The notes beneath the pieces were generated by a model. It was not told where the DNA came from, did not search any database, and was given only the letters and a program-made list of their open reading frames with translations. A stretch of 64,000 nucleotides of DNA. It comes from Minicystis rosea. Its GTDB lineage: Bacteria; Myxococcota_A; Polyangia; Polyangiales; Polyangiaceae. This document shows, in pieces, positions 8,101 through 17,773 of the stretch. Made by a program: the position numbers and the translations under genes. The stretch covers positions 4,120,501 to 4,184,500 of the forward strand of contig CP016211.1 in assembly GCA_001931535.1 (NCBI GenBank). The letters are read 5' to 3'. The first letter of the stretch is position 1. Every line of letters begins with the position of its first letter.

Positions 8101-8904
8101 ATGCGGAACAATGGATTCACCTCGAAGAGCCTCTCGCAGCTCTTCAAGGCTGCCGAGGACGAAGGGACGATCTCGCCGAAGGCGCGGGCCGTGCTCGACG
8201 TGCCGGATTTGGGCGCGCAGATTCAGGCGGGGCTCGGCGTCAACGTGGATGATGTCGAGTCGTCCGAGGTGGTGCTCGTCACCATCATGCCGGACGACTC
8301 GGGATCGATTCGGTTCGCGGGCAACGCGGGCGCGGTGCGCGAGGGGCACAATCTGGTGCTCGACGCGCTCGTGGCCTCGAAGCAGAAGGACTCGATTCTG
8401 TCGCACACGCGGTATCTGAACGGGAAAGTGCTGCACCCGTATTGCCTGGTGGCGCAGGCGGAGCGGATGACGAGCGCGAACTACGATCCCACGCTGGGGA
8501 CGCCGCTCTACGATCAAGCGGTGGTGCTCCTCGGCACGGTGCTGGCCAAAGCGCAGGAGTTTGCCGCCGCCGGTGTGCCGGTGCGGACGGTGACGCTCCT
8601 CATCACCGACGGCGCCGACGAGCACTCGCTGCGCGCCAAGGCGGCGGACGTGGCGGCCGTGGTGCGCGACATGGCCATGGCCGAGAGCCACATCATCGCG
8701 GCCATGGGGATCTCCGATGGGCACACGGACTTCCGCGAGGTGTTCCGGACGATGGGGATCGAAGATCGTTGGGTCCTCACGCCGTCGCATGATGCGAGCG
8801 AGATCCGCCGGGCGTTCCTCGTGTTCTCGCAGTCGGCCGTGCGCGCGAGCCAGGGCGGCGGCGCCTTTTCGCGCGCGGCAGCGGGTGGATTCGCGGCGCC
8901 GTAG
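8101..8904 (+). CDS. von Willebrand factor A (vWA) domain protein
   Basis: A 267-residue cytoplasmic vWA protein. The metal-ion-dependent adhesion site is complete: DDSGS at 65-69, the Thr of LGTPLYDQ near residue 132 and the Asp of LITDGADE near residue 170. The first 45 residues are helical (SLSQLFKAAEDEG). The ATG at 8101 has GGAGG at 8091-8095. With the PP2C and kinase genes upstream it completes a vWA/phosphatase/kinase set of the TerY-P type. In those sets the vWA protein is thought to act as a metal-dependent scaffold or phospho-target. It has its own 167-bp leader, which includes a hairpin and the perfect palindrome CTGACGTCAG (8040-8049), so it may be expressed separately. Confidence 0.82.
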   Translation: MRNNGFTSKSLSQLFKAAEDEGTISPKARAVLDVPDLGAQIQAGLGVNVDDVESSEVVLVTIMPDDSGSIRFAGNAGAVREGHNLVLDALVASKQKDSILSHTRYLNGKVLHPYCLVAQAERMTSANYDPTLGTPLYDQAVVLLGTVLAKAQEFAAAGVPVRTVTLLITDGADEHSLRAKAADVAAVVRDMAMAESHIIAAMGISDGHTDFREVFRTMGIEDRWVLTPSHDASEIRRAFLVFSQSAVRASQGGGAFSRAAAGGFAAP

Positions 8905-8990
8905 GGCAGATCGCAGCGGTGCCTCCGGGCCGCGCCGAATCCCGGAGAGCGGCGTTGACTGGGTGGATGTTGCCCGCTAATCCCGCGGCC

Positions 8991-10322
8991 ATGATGCGCT
9001 CGCTTCGCACGGCTGCCCTCACCCTGATCGTCGGTCTCGGCGCCGTCGCGCCGGCGGCCGCGCAGGAAGCTGCGACGAAGGGCGCGGCGAAGAAGACGGT
9101 CGAGCAACCGGCGGGCGCCGACGCGGCAAAAGACGACGCGTCGCCCAAACAGGGTGCGACCGCGAAGCAGGATGAGGCGCCGAAGCCCGGCGCGGCGCCG
9201 GCCGAGCGCTCCTCGTTCTCGCTCAGCGCGGCGCCCGGCAAAGGGTTCACCATCGCCACCACCGATGGGCGCTTCTCCTCGACGTGGCGCGCGCGCATCC
9301 AGATCCGCGACACGGTGACGCACGACGCCTCCGGGACCACGAACGAGATCAACGTGAAGACCGTGCGTCTCTGGACGTACGGTCACGTGCTCGTCCCCGA
9401 GCTGCGTTATGGCGTCCAGCTCGCGTTCGGCGGAAACGATTTCGAGAAGGACAATTACTCCCCCATCTTCGACGCTTATGTCGAATACGTGAAGCTCCGC
9501 GATCTCGAGGTGCGCGTGGGCCAGTTCTTCGTGCCCTTCGATCGGGCGCGCACCATCCGCGAGTTCGCGCTGGAGCTCGTCGATCGGCCCAACATGGTCC
9601 GTGAGCTGTCGCTCGATCGCGACGTGGGCTTGATGCTCTCGTCGAGCAATCTCTTCGGGTCGCACAACATCCTCGGATACAACCTCTTCATCGGCTCGGG
9701 CGACGGTCGCAATCGCTTCGGCGGGACGAAACCCGGCCCGCTCGCGCTCCTGCGCCTGACCGTGCGCCCCTTCGGGACCTTCGACGACGATCAGGAAGGC
9801 GACCTCGCGCGCGAGCGCCGGCCCCGCCTCGCCCTCGGTTTCGCGGGCGGATACAACTACCGCACCAATCGAGCGAACAGCACGTATGGGTCGAACCTCG
9901 CCGTGGGCACGACCAACTACATTCATGGCGCGGCCGATCTGGTCTTCAAATATGGAGGCTTCTCGGTGCTGGCCGAAGGGCTCGTCCGCAAAGCATCCAC
10001 GGAGCACATCACCGGCGAGGTGGATGGGAAGCCGGCGGAGGCGTGGGGCCGTTCGGGCTATGGCTCCTTGCTCCAACTCGGCATGATGGTGCACCGCCTC
10101 GTCCAGGTGGTGGGCCGCTGGGAGCAGCTCTTTGCCATGAAAGGCACGGATCCGGCGCTGATTCAGACGGCCAATACGCAAGGGCGCCAGCTCGGCGGCG
10201 GGCTGAACGTGTATTTGAATGGGCACGCGTTCAAGCTGCAGAGCGATTATCACTACCTGTTCGGTCCCGAAGCCGCCGAGGGAAAGCACATGGTGCGGTT
10301 TCAGGTCGATGCGACGTTTTGA
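8991..10322 (+). CDS. Outer-membrane porin (OprO/OprP-like)
   Basis: A 443-residue predicted beta-barrel. The ATG pair at 8991/8994 begins a clear signal peptide (MRSLRTAALTLIVGLG to APAAAQ). An Ala/Lys/Pro-rich, probably periplasmic spacer follows to about residue 75, then alternating amphipathic strands end in FQVDATF with a C-terminal Phe, the usual outer-membrane assembly signal. The segments RVGQFFVPFDRARTI and YVEYVKLRDLEVRVG match the phosphate-selective porin O/P family. Specificity cannot be judged. The frame is open upstream to 8919, but that extension lacks signal-peptide character. Confidence 0.8.
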   Translation: MMRSLRTAALTLIVGLGAVAPAAAQEAATKGAAKKTVEQPAGADAAKDDASPKQGATAKQDEAPKPGAAPAERSSFSLSAAPGKGFTIATTDGRFSSTWRARIQIRDTVTHDASGTTNEINVKTVRLWTYGHVLVPELRYGVQLAFGGNDFEKDNYSPIFDAYVEYVKLRDLEVRVGQFFVPFDRARTIREFALELVDRPNMVRELSLDRDVGLMLSSSNLFGSHNILGYNLFIGSGDGRNRFGGTKPGPLALLRLTVRPFGTFDDDQEGDLARERRPRLALGFAGGYNYRTNRANSTYGSNLAVGTTNYIHGAADLVFKYGGFSVLAEGLVRKASTEHITGEVDGKPAEAWGRSGYGSLLQLGMMVHRLVQVVGRWEQLFAMKGTDPALIQTANTQGRQLGGGLNVYLNGHAFKLQSDYHYLFGPEAAEGKHMVRFQVDATF

Positions 10323-10486
10323 GAGGGAGAGTACGGGGCTCTCCGCGCCGGGCGCGCCGTCTGACGCCATTTGACGTCGTTTGACTTGCTGGTCGCCGCC
10401 TTCATCGGGGAGATTCGCAGTCGCCCGGATCGTCGCTCCGCGCCGCGCGCGAGCGCATTCCGGGCTTCAGAGCGAGGAGTGGCCCC

Positions 10487-11642
10487 ATGGGCGCGAAGAA
10501 GAAGGCAGGCGCTGCGGCAGCGAAACCACGTACCAAACAGGAGAGCGCCAAAGCGGCGAAGTCCGGGCCGCCGGTGCTCGTCTTCCGGCTCGGCGACTTC
10601 ACCGCTGCGCGCCATGCGGTGGCTGCCTTCGATCTCCCGCCCGCGTACGGCGAGCTCGCGTTCTACCTGCACGACGAGAAGGCGGAGCGTCGGGCCAAGA
10701 CGCTCGCGAAGATCCCCGAGCCCGACGTGCCGGAGGCGCTCAGCGAGCGGGCCCTCGGCCTCGCCGATGCCCTCCTCGACCTCATCCCCACCGGCGAAGA
10801 CGGCCTCCTGGGCGAGGGCCCGTGGACGAGGGGCTATCATGCCTCCGCGCCGTTCGACGACGTGGTGGCGGCCTTCGCCGCCGATGGCTTCCGCGTGCTC
10901 ACCGTCGCGGACGCGCGAGGAACGGCGAAGCGCCCAGCGCGCGAGGCGAGCACGAAGAAGCGGCTCGCGCGAGGTGCCCGCGAGCTCGAGAAGCACATCG
11001 ATCCCGCCGTGGTGGCGCGCGTCGTCCGCTGGATCGAAGAGGGCGGCCCCGAGCCCGAAGCCCCGAGCCTCATCGTCGCGACCTTCGCCGGCCTCGTGCT
11101 CGATCAGGCCGTGGAGCTCTGGGGTCCCATCGAGGATCGTGTCTTTCACTTGGCGGCGCGCGCGAGGGCGCTCCCGGGCCTCGCCGAGACCGATGTCCAA
11201 GAGGGCGCCGGCGTCGATCGCTGGTCGCTGATCTCCGAGCGCCTCCGCCGTGCAGGCTATTCGGACGACGAGATCGACCTCGTCTGGATCGACGGGCTCA
11301 TGGGCGAGATCGACTGGCGCTCCGCCAATTGGTACGCGATGCGCTTCATCGGCAGGCTCGAGCCGCTCGCGCGCAGCGTGCTCGCACGCACCGGACGGTT
11401 GGCTTGCCGACGCCGACGTGACCGATGCGTTCGAGATTTTTCGTAGGGAGATCATCCCGAGCTACGTGTTTGCTCATGGCAGCGAGAGACATGCGTGGCC
11501 TCTCGCCGTCGAGGTGCTCGCCAATCATGGAACGCGCGGCCTGATGCACCGGGCGGTGGACGATCGCTTGGCCCTGCCGGCAGAGGCGCACCGAGACAGG
11601 CGAGCTGATCTTCGAGGAACAAGAGCCATGGGTGCTGCGTGA
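10487..11642 (+). pseudogene. Unknown cytoplasmic protein gene with a frame break near 11400
   Basis: The ATG at 10487 opens a 319-residue frame (stop 11446) with a Lys/Ala-rich start and a helical, acidic body of no recognised family. At about 11395 the text stops looking like protein (RLACRRRRDRC). The +1 frame then continues with protein-like sequence: WLADADVTDAFEIF, then SYVFAHGSERHAWPLAVEVL. Deleting one T from the GGTTGG at about 11398 joins the two. The second frame ends at 11642, overlapping the GTG start of the dipeptidase in a GTGA arrangement, which supports a coupled full-length gene. It is either a real frameshift or a sequence error. Function unknown. Confidence 0.55.
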
Positions 11643-12853
11643 ACAAGCCTTCGGTCACATGGTCGCGGCGACGATTTCTGACGGCGGCCGCCGGCGTCGG
11701 AGGGGTGATGTTGGGTGGGTGCGCGGCGACCGAGGCGAGCTCGCCTGCGAGCGCGACACCGCAAACGCCGGCGCCGTCCGCGAGCGCAACGCGGCTGCTC
11801 GCCGTCGACATGCACAACCACGTCTACCCTGCCGGCACCGAGCCCCATCCGCACCGCGCGCCGCACGGTGGGCCTCCGCGCGAAGGACCGCCGCATGGAG
11901 CGCCGCCGCGTGAAGGGCCGCCGCGTGACGAGGAGCAGGGGCCGGCGCTCTCCATTGCCGAGGAGCTGAAGCGGTCGGGGCTGACGGCGGTGTGTGCGAG
12001 CTTCGTGCTCGACTTCGCGCCCAACAACGCGCCGGGGGATGCGCGCGCGAATTACCTGCGGTGGCTCGCGGCGATCGATGCGGAGCTGGCGAAGGGAGGG
12101 ATCCGTCGCGCGCTGAGCCTCGCGGATCTCCAAGCGGCGCACGCGGAGGGGCGGCCGACGATCATCCAGACGGTGGAGGGCGCGCAGTTCATCGAGGGGC
12201 AGCTCGCGCGGGTCGAGGAGGTGTATGGGCGCGGCGTGCGGCACCTTCAGCTGCTTCACGAGTCGGACGACAAGGTGTCGCCGCTCGGCGATACGAACAC
12301 CGCGCCCGCGCACCTCGGAGGGCTGACGCCGTTCGGCGTGGAGGTCGTGAAGGAGTGCAATCGCCTCGGCATCCTCGTGGACCTCGCGCACGCGAGCCAC
12401 GAGACGGTGCTCGGTGCCTTGAAGGTCGCGACGCAGCCGTTGGTCGTATCGCACACGAGCCTCGACACGTGGACGGGCAAGAACGAAAGGCTCGCCGCGA
12501 TGATGAAGCCGCGCCTCATCAGCAAGGAGCACGCGAAGGTCGTGGCCGACGCGGGCGGTGTGATCGGCGTGTGGACGCACATGGCCGGCTCGCTCGAGGA
12601 GCTCGTGGGGAGCATCAAGGCGATGGTCGACGCCGTGGGCGTCGATCACGTCGGCCTCGGGAGCGACACCGACTTGCTGGCGTCGCGCGTCGGCAAAGGC
12701 ACCAACGTGGCGTGGTCCGGTCTGACGGGAGGATTCTTCGAAGCGATCGCCGGGCAGATGCGGCGTGACGGCTTCGCGAACGACGAGATCGCCAAGATCG
12801 CCGGCGGAAACTACTGCCGCGTCTTCGGCAAGGTCACGGCCGGCCACGCCTGA
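11639..12853 (+). CDS. Tat-exported membrane dipeptidase (peptidase M19)
   Basis: A 404-residue renal-dipeptidase-family zinc hydrolase. The N-terminus is a twin-arginine lipoprotein signal (SRRRFLTAAAGVGGVMLGGC), so it is exported folded and lipid-anchored. Zinc ligands fit DMHNHVYP near residue 61, QTVEGAQF near 180, LVDLAHASHET and VVSHTSL; HVGLGSDTD near the C-terminus is also typical. Between residues 70 and 105 there is an unusual Pro-rich insertion of repeated PPREGPP/PPHGAPP units, not usual in the family. The GTG start overlaps the stop of the preceding frame. The reaction is hydrolysis of dipeptides or related amides; the physiological substrate is unknown. Confidence 0.88.
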   Translation: MNKPSVTWSRRRFLTAAAGVGGVMLGGCAATEASSPASATPQTPAPSASATRLLAVDMHNHVYPAGTEPHPHRAPHGGPPREGPPHGAPPREGPPRDEEQGPALSIAEELKRSGLTAVCASFVLDFAPNNAPGDARANYLRWLAAIDAELAKGGIRRALSLADLQAAHAEGRPTIIQTVEGAQFIEGQLARVEEVYGRGVRHLQLLHESDDKVSPLGDTNTAPAHLGGLTPFGVEVVKECNRLGILVDLAHASHETVLGALKVATQPLVVSHTSLDTWTGKNERLAAMMKPRLISKEHAKVVADAGGVIGVWTHMAGSLEELVGSIKAMVDAVGVDHVGLGSDTDLLASRVGKGTNVAWSGLTGGFFEAIAGQMRRDGFANDEIAKIAGGNYCRVFGKVTAGHA

Positions 12854-12917
12854 GGGTGTGTGGGATCTGGGGTGGTGCGAGCGGTCATCGCGGCGCACTG
12901 CGACGGTGAAGGTCGCC

Positions 12918-12950
12918 GGCGAGCGTCGCCCACGGGGGGGCGCGCTCGCC
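12918..12950. terminator. Hairpin between convergent genes
   Basis: An 8-bp stem (GGCGAGCG and CGCTCGCC) with a 17-base loop lies between the dipeptidase stop (12853) and the stop of the TPR gene on the other strand (12964). Its position suits a bidirectional terminator. The loop is long and there is no U tract, so the call is weak. Confidence 0.35.
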
Positions 12951-12963
12951 GTGTGCATGAGCA

Positions 12964-15900
12964 TCAGAGGCTCTTGCCGCCGCTCTTCCAGAAGTCGAAT
13001 TGGCTCTTCTCGAGCGCTTGGCCCGGCGCGAGCGTCGCACGCATCTGAAGCGCCGCGCCCACGTCGGCCCGCTGGTAGACCGCGGAGGCGGCTTGCTCCA
13101 TCTCCGTGTCGCCGGCGATGCGCGCGAGCAGCGCGGCCGTGATGTCGGGGCGCTTGCCCATGCGCGCCTTGGCGAGGCGAGCCGCCTCTTGGATTTCGGG
13201 GCGGCGCCGCAGCGCCGCGGTCGCCGCCGCGCCGTCCGCGTCGGTCACCACCCGCGCGAGGAGCTGCCAGGTGGGCTGCTCCTGATCGTCCTTCGCCAGA
13301 TGCGTTGCGATCGAGGGCACCTCGGGTGCGGCGCGCAGCAGCGACGTGCGCGCGAGCGCGGACGGGAGGCCCTCGTCCAGGCCGCCTTCAGGCCAGGCCT
13401 CGGCGGCCTTGCGATGCGCATCGATCGCCGCCTCGACGTGGCTCGGCGTGGGATCCAGGCGCACCAGCGCGGAGCGGTGCAGGGCGAGCACCATCCGCGC
13501 CGCGGCCAGCGTGGGGGCGTGCCGCGCGTGCTCGACGCGCGCCACCGTCTCCTCGGCGTGCTTCACCGCTTGCGCGATGGCCGTCTTGTCCTGCTCGAGC
13601 CGGCCCTTTTCCTTGCCGGCCTTGCGTGCCTCGTCGAGGCCCGATCCGTCGAACGGCGGCAGGCTCGTGACGCGCTTGCCGAGCTCGACGATCGCCTTGT
13701 CGTCCGCGATCAGATCGAGCCACGCGAGCTGGCGCAGGTACCCGCCCTGCCGCTGCGGGGCGAGGGCCTGCTCCTCCTGCGTCAGCTCGAGCGCGCGATG
13801 AAAGGACGGATCCTTGCGGAGCGCGGCGAGGGCCTCCTCGCGCAGCGGACCGCTCAGGATGGCGTCGAGCACGGCGCGCGCCTCGCTGTCGTCGAGCGCC
13901 AAGCTGCGCGTCTTGATCCAGCGGTCGAGCACCGTGATCGTCGCGAAGTGCGCGCACGAGCCGGCGAGGTTGCCGGTCACGATGGCGTTCTGCGGGACGA
14001 GGCGATGCGCGTTCTCGAGCTGCTTCACGGCGGATCGGAGGTGCGCCGGATCGCCGGTGACGCTGTAGCGATCGTGGTACGAGACGGCGGCGTTGTTGGC
14101 CGACGTGGCGTCGTGCGCGGCGGAGCGCTCGTACCCTTCGGCGATGCGCCCGAACGCGGTGTCGGCCTCGGCGAACTTGCCCTGCCGGCGCAGGCGGCGC
14201 GCCTCGAGCTGGAGCAGGAGGAGCTTCACGTCGGGCTCGTTCGTGTCGCTGCGCTTGAGCCAGGTCTCTTCGTCGGTCTCGTCGCCGTTGGTCTCGCGCA
14301 CGAGGTGGCTCATCAGCGCCGCGGCCGCGTGCTTCCAGCGATCTTCGCTCGCCGACTTCCAGAGGTCCTCGACGATCTGCCGCGCGCGCACCGAGAGGCC
14401 GAGATCGCGATAGATCCGCGCGGCCTCCAAGGTGAGCCCGGGATCCTTCTGCGCGAGCACGCGCGTGAGCTCGCGGTTGCCGTCCTCGGTGCGGCCGAGG
14501 CGGTGATAGACCTGCCCGAGCCCGAGGTGATAGCCCGGGTTGCCTTCGCCTTCGTTGTGGATGGAGAGATAGACCTTCTCCGCTTCGGCGAGGAGCGCGC
14601 GGCGCGCATCGCCCGCGGCGGCGCTGGCGCGGCGCAGCTTGACGGTGCCGAGCGAGAGCGACGCGGGCACGACCGCGTCGTGGCGCACGTACTCGGCGCG
14701 CAGCGACTTGAGCTCGGGATCCGCGCTGAGCTTCTCGGAGACCCACGTCCGGAAGACGGTGGGCCGATCGGCTTCGGCGGCGCTCTCCAAGCGGCTCTTC
14801 AGCGTGGGCTCGATGTCGCCCGCCCGGGCGCGATCGATGTAGGCCTTCTCCGCGCGCACCGCCGCGCCCTCCAGCGCGCGCTGCGCCTCTTGGAACGCGG
14901 GCAACCGCTCCGCCACGAGATCGGTGAGGACCGCGTCCGCCTTCGCCATGTCGCCGGCCTCGGCGTAGCTCGCGGCGAGGACCATCTGCGCCGACGTCGT
15001 CAGCCGGCCCGGCGCGCCGAGCGCGCCGAGCGTCGCGAGCGCGGCCTTGCTGTCGCCCTTGCGCCGCTGCACCTGCGCGACCGCGACCGCGAGCTCCTGA
15101 TCCTGCGGCGCCCGCGCGAGGGCGGCCGCGATCTGCTTCTCGTCCCCGGCGGCGATGAGCTTCTCGTCCGCGTCGTGCGCGTCGTGCGCCGCGCGCACCT
15201 GCTCGCGCGCGCGCTTCGCCGCCTCCTCCTGCCCGGCGCGCTTCTCGGCCGCGTCGGCCCAGGCGCCGACGTCGCGCTCCGCTTCGATCCACAGCGACGG
15301 CGCCGTGCCGAAGCTGTCGACGATGGTCCGCGCAGCGGTGATCCCCTCGGCGTCCACCGGCGGGCGCACGTAGAGCGCGAGCGCGCGCAGCGGGCGCACC
15401 GCGACCACGCGCCCGGCGAGCGCGCGGCGCAGCTTGGCGCGGCGAGCGTCGATGTCCGCGTGCCCCAGGCCGTTCGCGGCGATCTTCGCGGCCATGTCGA
15501 GCACGGTGAGGCCGGCGTCGATCTGGGGCACCGATCCATCGCCGATCTGCGCGGCCCATCCATCGAGGCGCTTCAGCAACGCCCCCGCCGCGGCCGCCTG
15601 CGCCCGCGGCGGCAGCGCATGGAACGCGTCGACCACGCGCCCGACCTTGTCGACCGCCTCCGCCGTGCACGGCTCGGGGACGCTCGCCGCGGTCAAGCGA
15701 ATCACCGCCTCGGCCGCCACCGAGACGTCCTGCGTGTCGCCGTAGCGGCGCGTCGCATCGCTGTAACGTTCGAGCGCAGCCTCCCGATCGCCGCGCTTTT
15801 CAACGACCTGCGCTTCCTCTATCGCGACGCGGGCCTTGCGCGCCGGCGAATCGAGGTAGCTCGAAAGCGCCGCGCCCCCCACCCCCAAGACGGCGGCCGC

Positions 15901-16644
15901 GAGCCCGAGGATCTGCCACGCGCGCGCGATCGGGCCGAGCGATTCACGGGCGATGAACTGATAAGAGCTGTCCCCGGTCCGGCGCACGCGATACGCGGTG
16001 AGCGGGAAAATGGGGATGAAGAGCACACAGATGAAATAGGTGGCGACGTACCAGCCATCCTCGCCGCGGTCGCGCTCGCCGTAGAGGCCGACGCCGCACC
16101 CGTTGATCCGAAAGAGCGGAGGCGCGCTCGTGATCGGCCGGGGCGCGCGCAGGATCTCCCGCGCGCCGCGGCGGATCGGGTCCGCCTTCGACTCGCGCAA
16201 AACGGCGTTCGCGAGGCGGTCGGCGTCGTCGCGCTTGCCGTGGAACAAGAGCCAGCGCGCATGCGCGAGGCGTGTCCAGGCGCGCGGCTCGGCGTCACCC
16301 GCCGTGAGCTCGGCGCGCTGCTGCTCGTCGGGCGACAGCTCGATGGCGCGCCCGCGGACCGTGGAGGCGGCGCGCTCGTCCCCGCTCGCGAAGAACATGG
16401 CCCCGGCGTGTCCGAGCAACGCCGCCACCCGGCGCTTGATGAGCGACCGAACCTCTTCCTGCTCGGCGGCCTCGAGCGCCTCGTCGAGCGCGCCGAGGAC
16501 ATCGTCGATCCCGTCGCGCACCATGCCGATGCGCACCTTCATGCGATCCCAGTCGTTGCGCTCGAGATCAGGCTCGAGCGCGCCCTCGTCGAGGAGCGCG
16601 TCGACGTGCTTGATCCCCGCGGCAAGCGTATCAATCGGGTCCAT
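12964..16644 (-). CDS. Very large TPR-repeat protein with membrane segments
   Basis: A 1226-residue protein. Residues 1-150 are helical. At about 165-260 two hydrophobic segments (ATYFICVLFIPIFPLTAY and WQILGLAAAVLGVGGAALS) anchor it in the inner membrane. The remaining 950 residues are Ala/Arg/Glu-rich helical hairpins with tetratricopeptide spacing, e.g. NPGYHLGLGQVYHRLGRTEDG and ASVVLEE-like units. Such proteins usually scaffold complexes; no enzymatic motif is seen. The ATG at 16644 is preferred because the upstream extension is Arg/Pro-rich. It is divergent from the secreted protein at 16757 with a 112-bp gap. A 1378-codon open frame on the opposite strand is a GC-bias shadow. Confidence 0.8.
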   Translation of the reverse strand: MDPIDTLAAGIKHVDALLDEGALEPDLERNDWDRMKVRIGMVRDGIDDVLGALDEALEAAEQEEVRSLIKRRVAALLGHAGAMFFASGDERAASTVRGRAIELSPDEQQRAELTAGDAEPRAWTRLAHARWLLFHGKRDDADRLANAVLRESKADPIRRGAREILRAPRPITSAPPLFRINGCGVGLYGERDRGEDGWYVATYFICVLFIPIFPLTAYRVRRTGDSSYQFIARESLGPIARAWQILGLAAAVLGVGGAALSSYLDSPARKARVAIEEAQVVEKRGDREAALERYSDATRRYGDTQDVSVAAEAVIRLTAASVPEPCTAEAVDKVGRVVDAFHALPPRAQAAAAGALLKRLDGWAAQIGDGSVPQIDAGLTVLDMAAKIAANGLGHADIDARRAKLRRALAGRVVAVRPLRALALYVRPPVDAEGITAARTIVDSFGTAPSLWIEAERDVGAWADAAEKRAGQEEAAKRAREQVRAAHDAHDADEKLIAAGDEKQIAAALARAPQDQELAVAVAQVQRRKGDSKAALATLGALGAPGRLTTSAQMVLAASYAEAGDMAKADAVLTDLVAERLPAFQEAQRALEGAAVRAEKAYIDRARAGDIEPTLKSRLESAAEADRPTVFRTWVSEKLSADPELKSLRAEYVRHDAVVPASLSLGTVKLRRASAAAGDARRALLAEAEKVYLSIHNEGEGNPGYHLGLGQVYHRLGRTEDGNRELTRVLAQKDPGLTLEAARIYRDLGLSVRARQIVEDLWKSASEDRWKHAAAALMSHLVRETNGDETDEETWLKRSDTNEPDVKLLLLQLEARRLRRQGKFAEADTAFGRIAEGYERSAAHDATSANNAAVSYHDRYSVTGDPAHLRSAVKQLENAHRLVPQNAIVTGNLAGSCAHFATITVLDRWIKTRSLALDDSEARAVLDAILSGPLREEALAALRKDPSFHRALELTQEEQALAPQRQGGYLRQLAWLDLIADDKAIVELGKRVTSLPPFDGSGLDEARKAGKEKGRLEQDKTAIAQAVKHAEETVARVEHARHAPTLAAARMVLALHRSALVRLDPTPSHVEAAIDAHRKAAEAWPEGGLDEGLPSALARTSLLRAAPEVPSIATHLAKDDQEQPTWQLLARVVTDADGAAATAALRRRPEIQEAARLAKARMGKRPDITAALLARIAGDTEMEQAASAVYQRADVGAALQMRATLAPGQALEKSQFDFWKSGGKSL

Positions 16645-16756
16645 CTGCCCTCCAAAGCGCGGAGGATACGTGGGCCTTCGCATCGAAGGGGGACAATCTC
16701 GCGGCGCCCGCGCCCCGCTGTCCCCGCGCGCGAAGGTCACGTACCGTGTTCACGGC

Positions 16757-17662
16757 ATGCGCAAGCTCTCGGCGCTCTTCGCGCTGGTCCTCTTCCACGG
16801 CGCGCTCGCCGGCGACGGCGCCGCGTGCGATCGGGCGGCGAGCCCGCTCGACGATCCTGCGGTCGCGGTCGCGGTCGCCGACGTCGTGGCCGCGGTCGAC
16901 GTGATCGCCGTGGGAGGCGGCTCGGCGAGCGTCGTGGTGCAAGGGCTTTTGAAAGGCCCCGTGGCGAGAGGCGACAAGCTCGAGATCGACGGGGTGAAAT
17001 CGAGGAGCGAGGGGCGCGACTGCGGCGCCTCCACGGTGGAGGTCGGCAAATCGTACCTCGTCATGCTCTTTCGCCCGGTGCCCGGCGCCGCGAAATACGA
17101 TTTGGTCGAGCCGGCCTCCTCGGTGGTGCCGAATGAAACGGCGTCATGGACTGCCATGGAGGCCGCCGTCGCCAAACACCACCCGACCTCCGCGTGGCAC
17201 ACGGGCGCGAGCGGCGTGCAAACACGCTTGGTGCTCGATCCCCACAGCGAGAAAGGCGAGGTCGATCTCTTCGTGCTCGCCCGCAACACCGGCAAGACAG
17301 CCATCGACTTCACCCGCAAATACTGGCCCGAAGCGGAGCAGACGAAATGCTCGCTCTCCATCGCCGACGCCGCCAAGAAGCCGGTCGACGCGCGGGACGT
17401 CCCGATTCCCAAGCAGGACATCGCGGCCTATTTCGCGAAGCACCCCGGGCTGTACACCGTGAAGGTGAATCCGGGCGCGAGCCATCTCCTCCGCCTCCCG
17501 CGCATCACGACGGCCGCGTCCGGATGGGGCTACAAGGAAGAGCTCGGGTTCAAGTTCTACCCGGTCCGGCAGCACGGCCCGCACACGGTGGCGGCGGACT
17601 GCGCGAACGTGCTCGGGCCTGGATCGCGGATGACGACGGCGGAGCTGAACGCGACCTTGTAA
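16757..17662 (+). CDS. Secreted protein with an NTR/TIMP-like N-terminal region
   Basis: A 301-residue protein with a signal peptide (MRKLSALFALVLFHGALAG). The mature N-terminus has a Cys-containing strand-rich segment: ACDRAAS, VVAAVDVIAV, VVVQGLLKGPV, DCGASTVEVGKSYLVML. This resembles netrin/TIMP-type OB folds, in which an N-terminal Cys pairs with one after the third strand. The second half (160-301) is of unknown type, with several aromatic-rich strands. It is probably periplasmic or secreted. Function unknown. Its promoter must lie in the 112-bp gap shared with the divergent TPR gene. Confidence 0.7.
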   Translation: MRKLSALFALVLFHGALAGDGAACDRAASPLDDPAVAVAVADVVAAVDVIAVGGGSASVVVQGLLKGPVARGDKLEIDGVKSRSEGRDCGASTVEVGKSYLVMLFRPVPGAAKYDLVEPASSVVPNETASWTAMEAAVAKHHPTSAWHTGASGVQTRLVLDPHSEKGEVDLFVLARNTGKTAIDFTRKYWPEAEQTKCSLSIADAAKKPVDARDVPIPKQDIAAYFAKHPGLYTVKVNPGASHLLRLPRITTAASGWGYKEELGFKFYPVRQHGPHTVAADCANVLGPGSRMTTAELNATL

Positions 17663-17773
17663 CCGCGCTCGGCAGGCGCCGGGATGCGCGCAGCAGCGGG
17701 CGTCACCGCGACGAGCTTCGGATGATGTCCCCGAGCCCGCACGCGGCCGTGGCCGGCGAGGGCTGCGCATCCA

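Noticed and set aside
13000..17136. A 1378-codon open frame on the + strand opposite the TPR gene
   Set aside because: It is Arg-rich, has no domain pattern and runs antisense to a well-patterned TPR protein. Long antisense frames are expected at this GC content.
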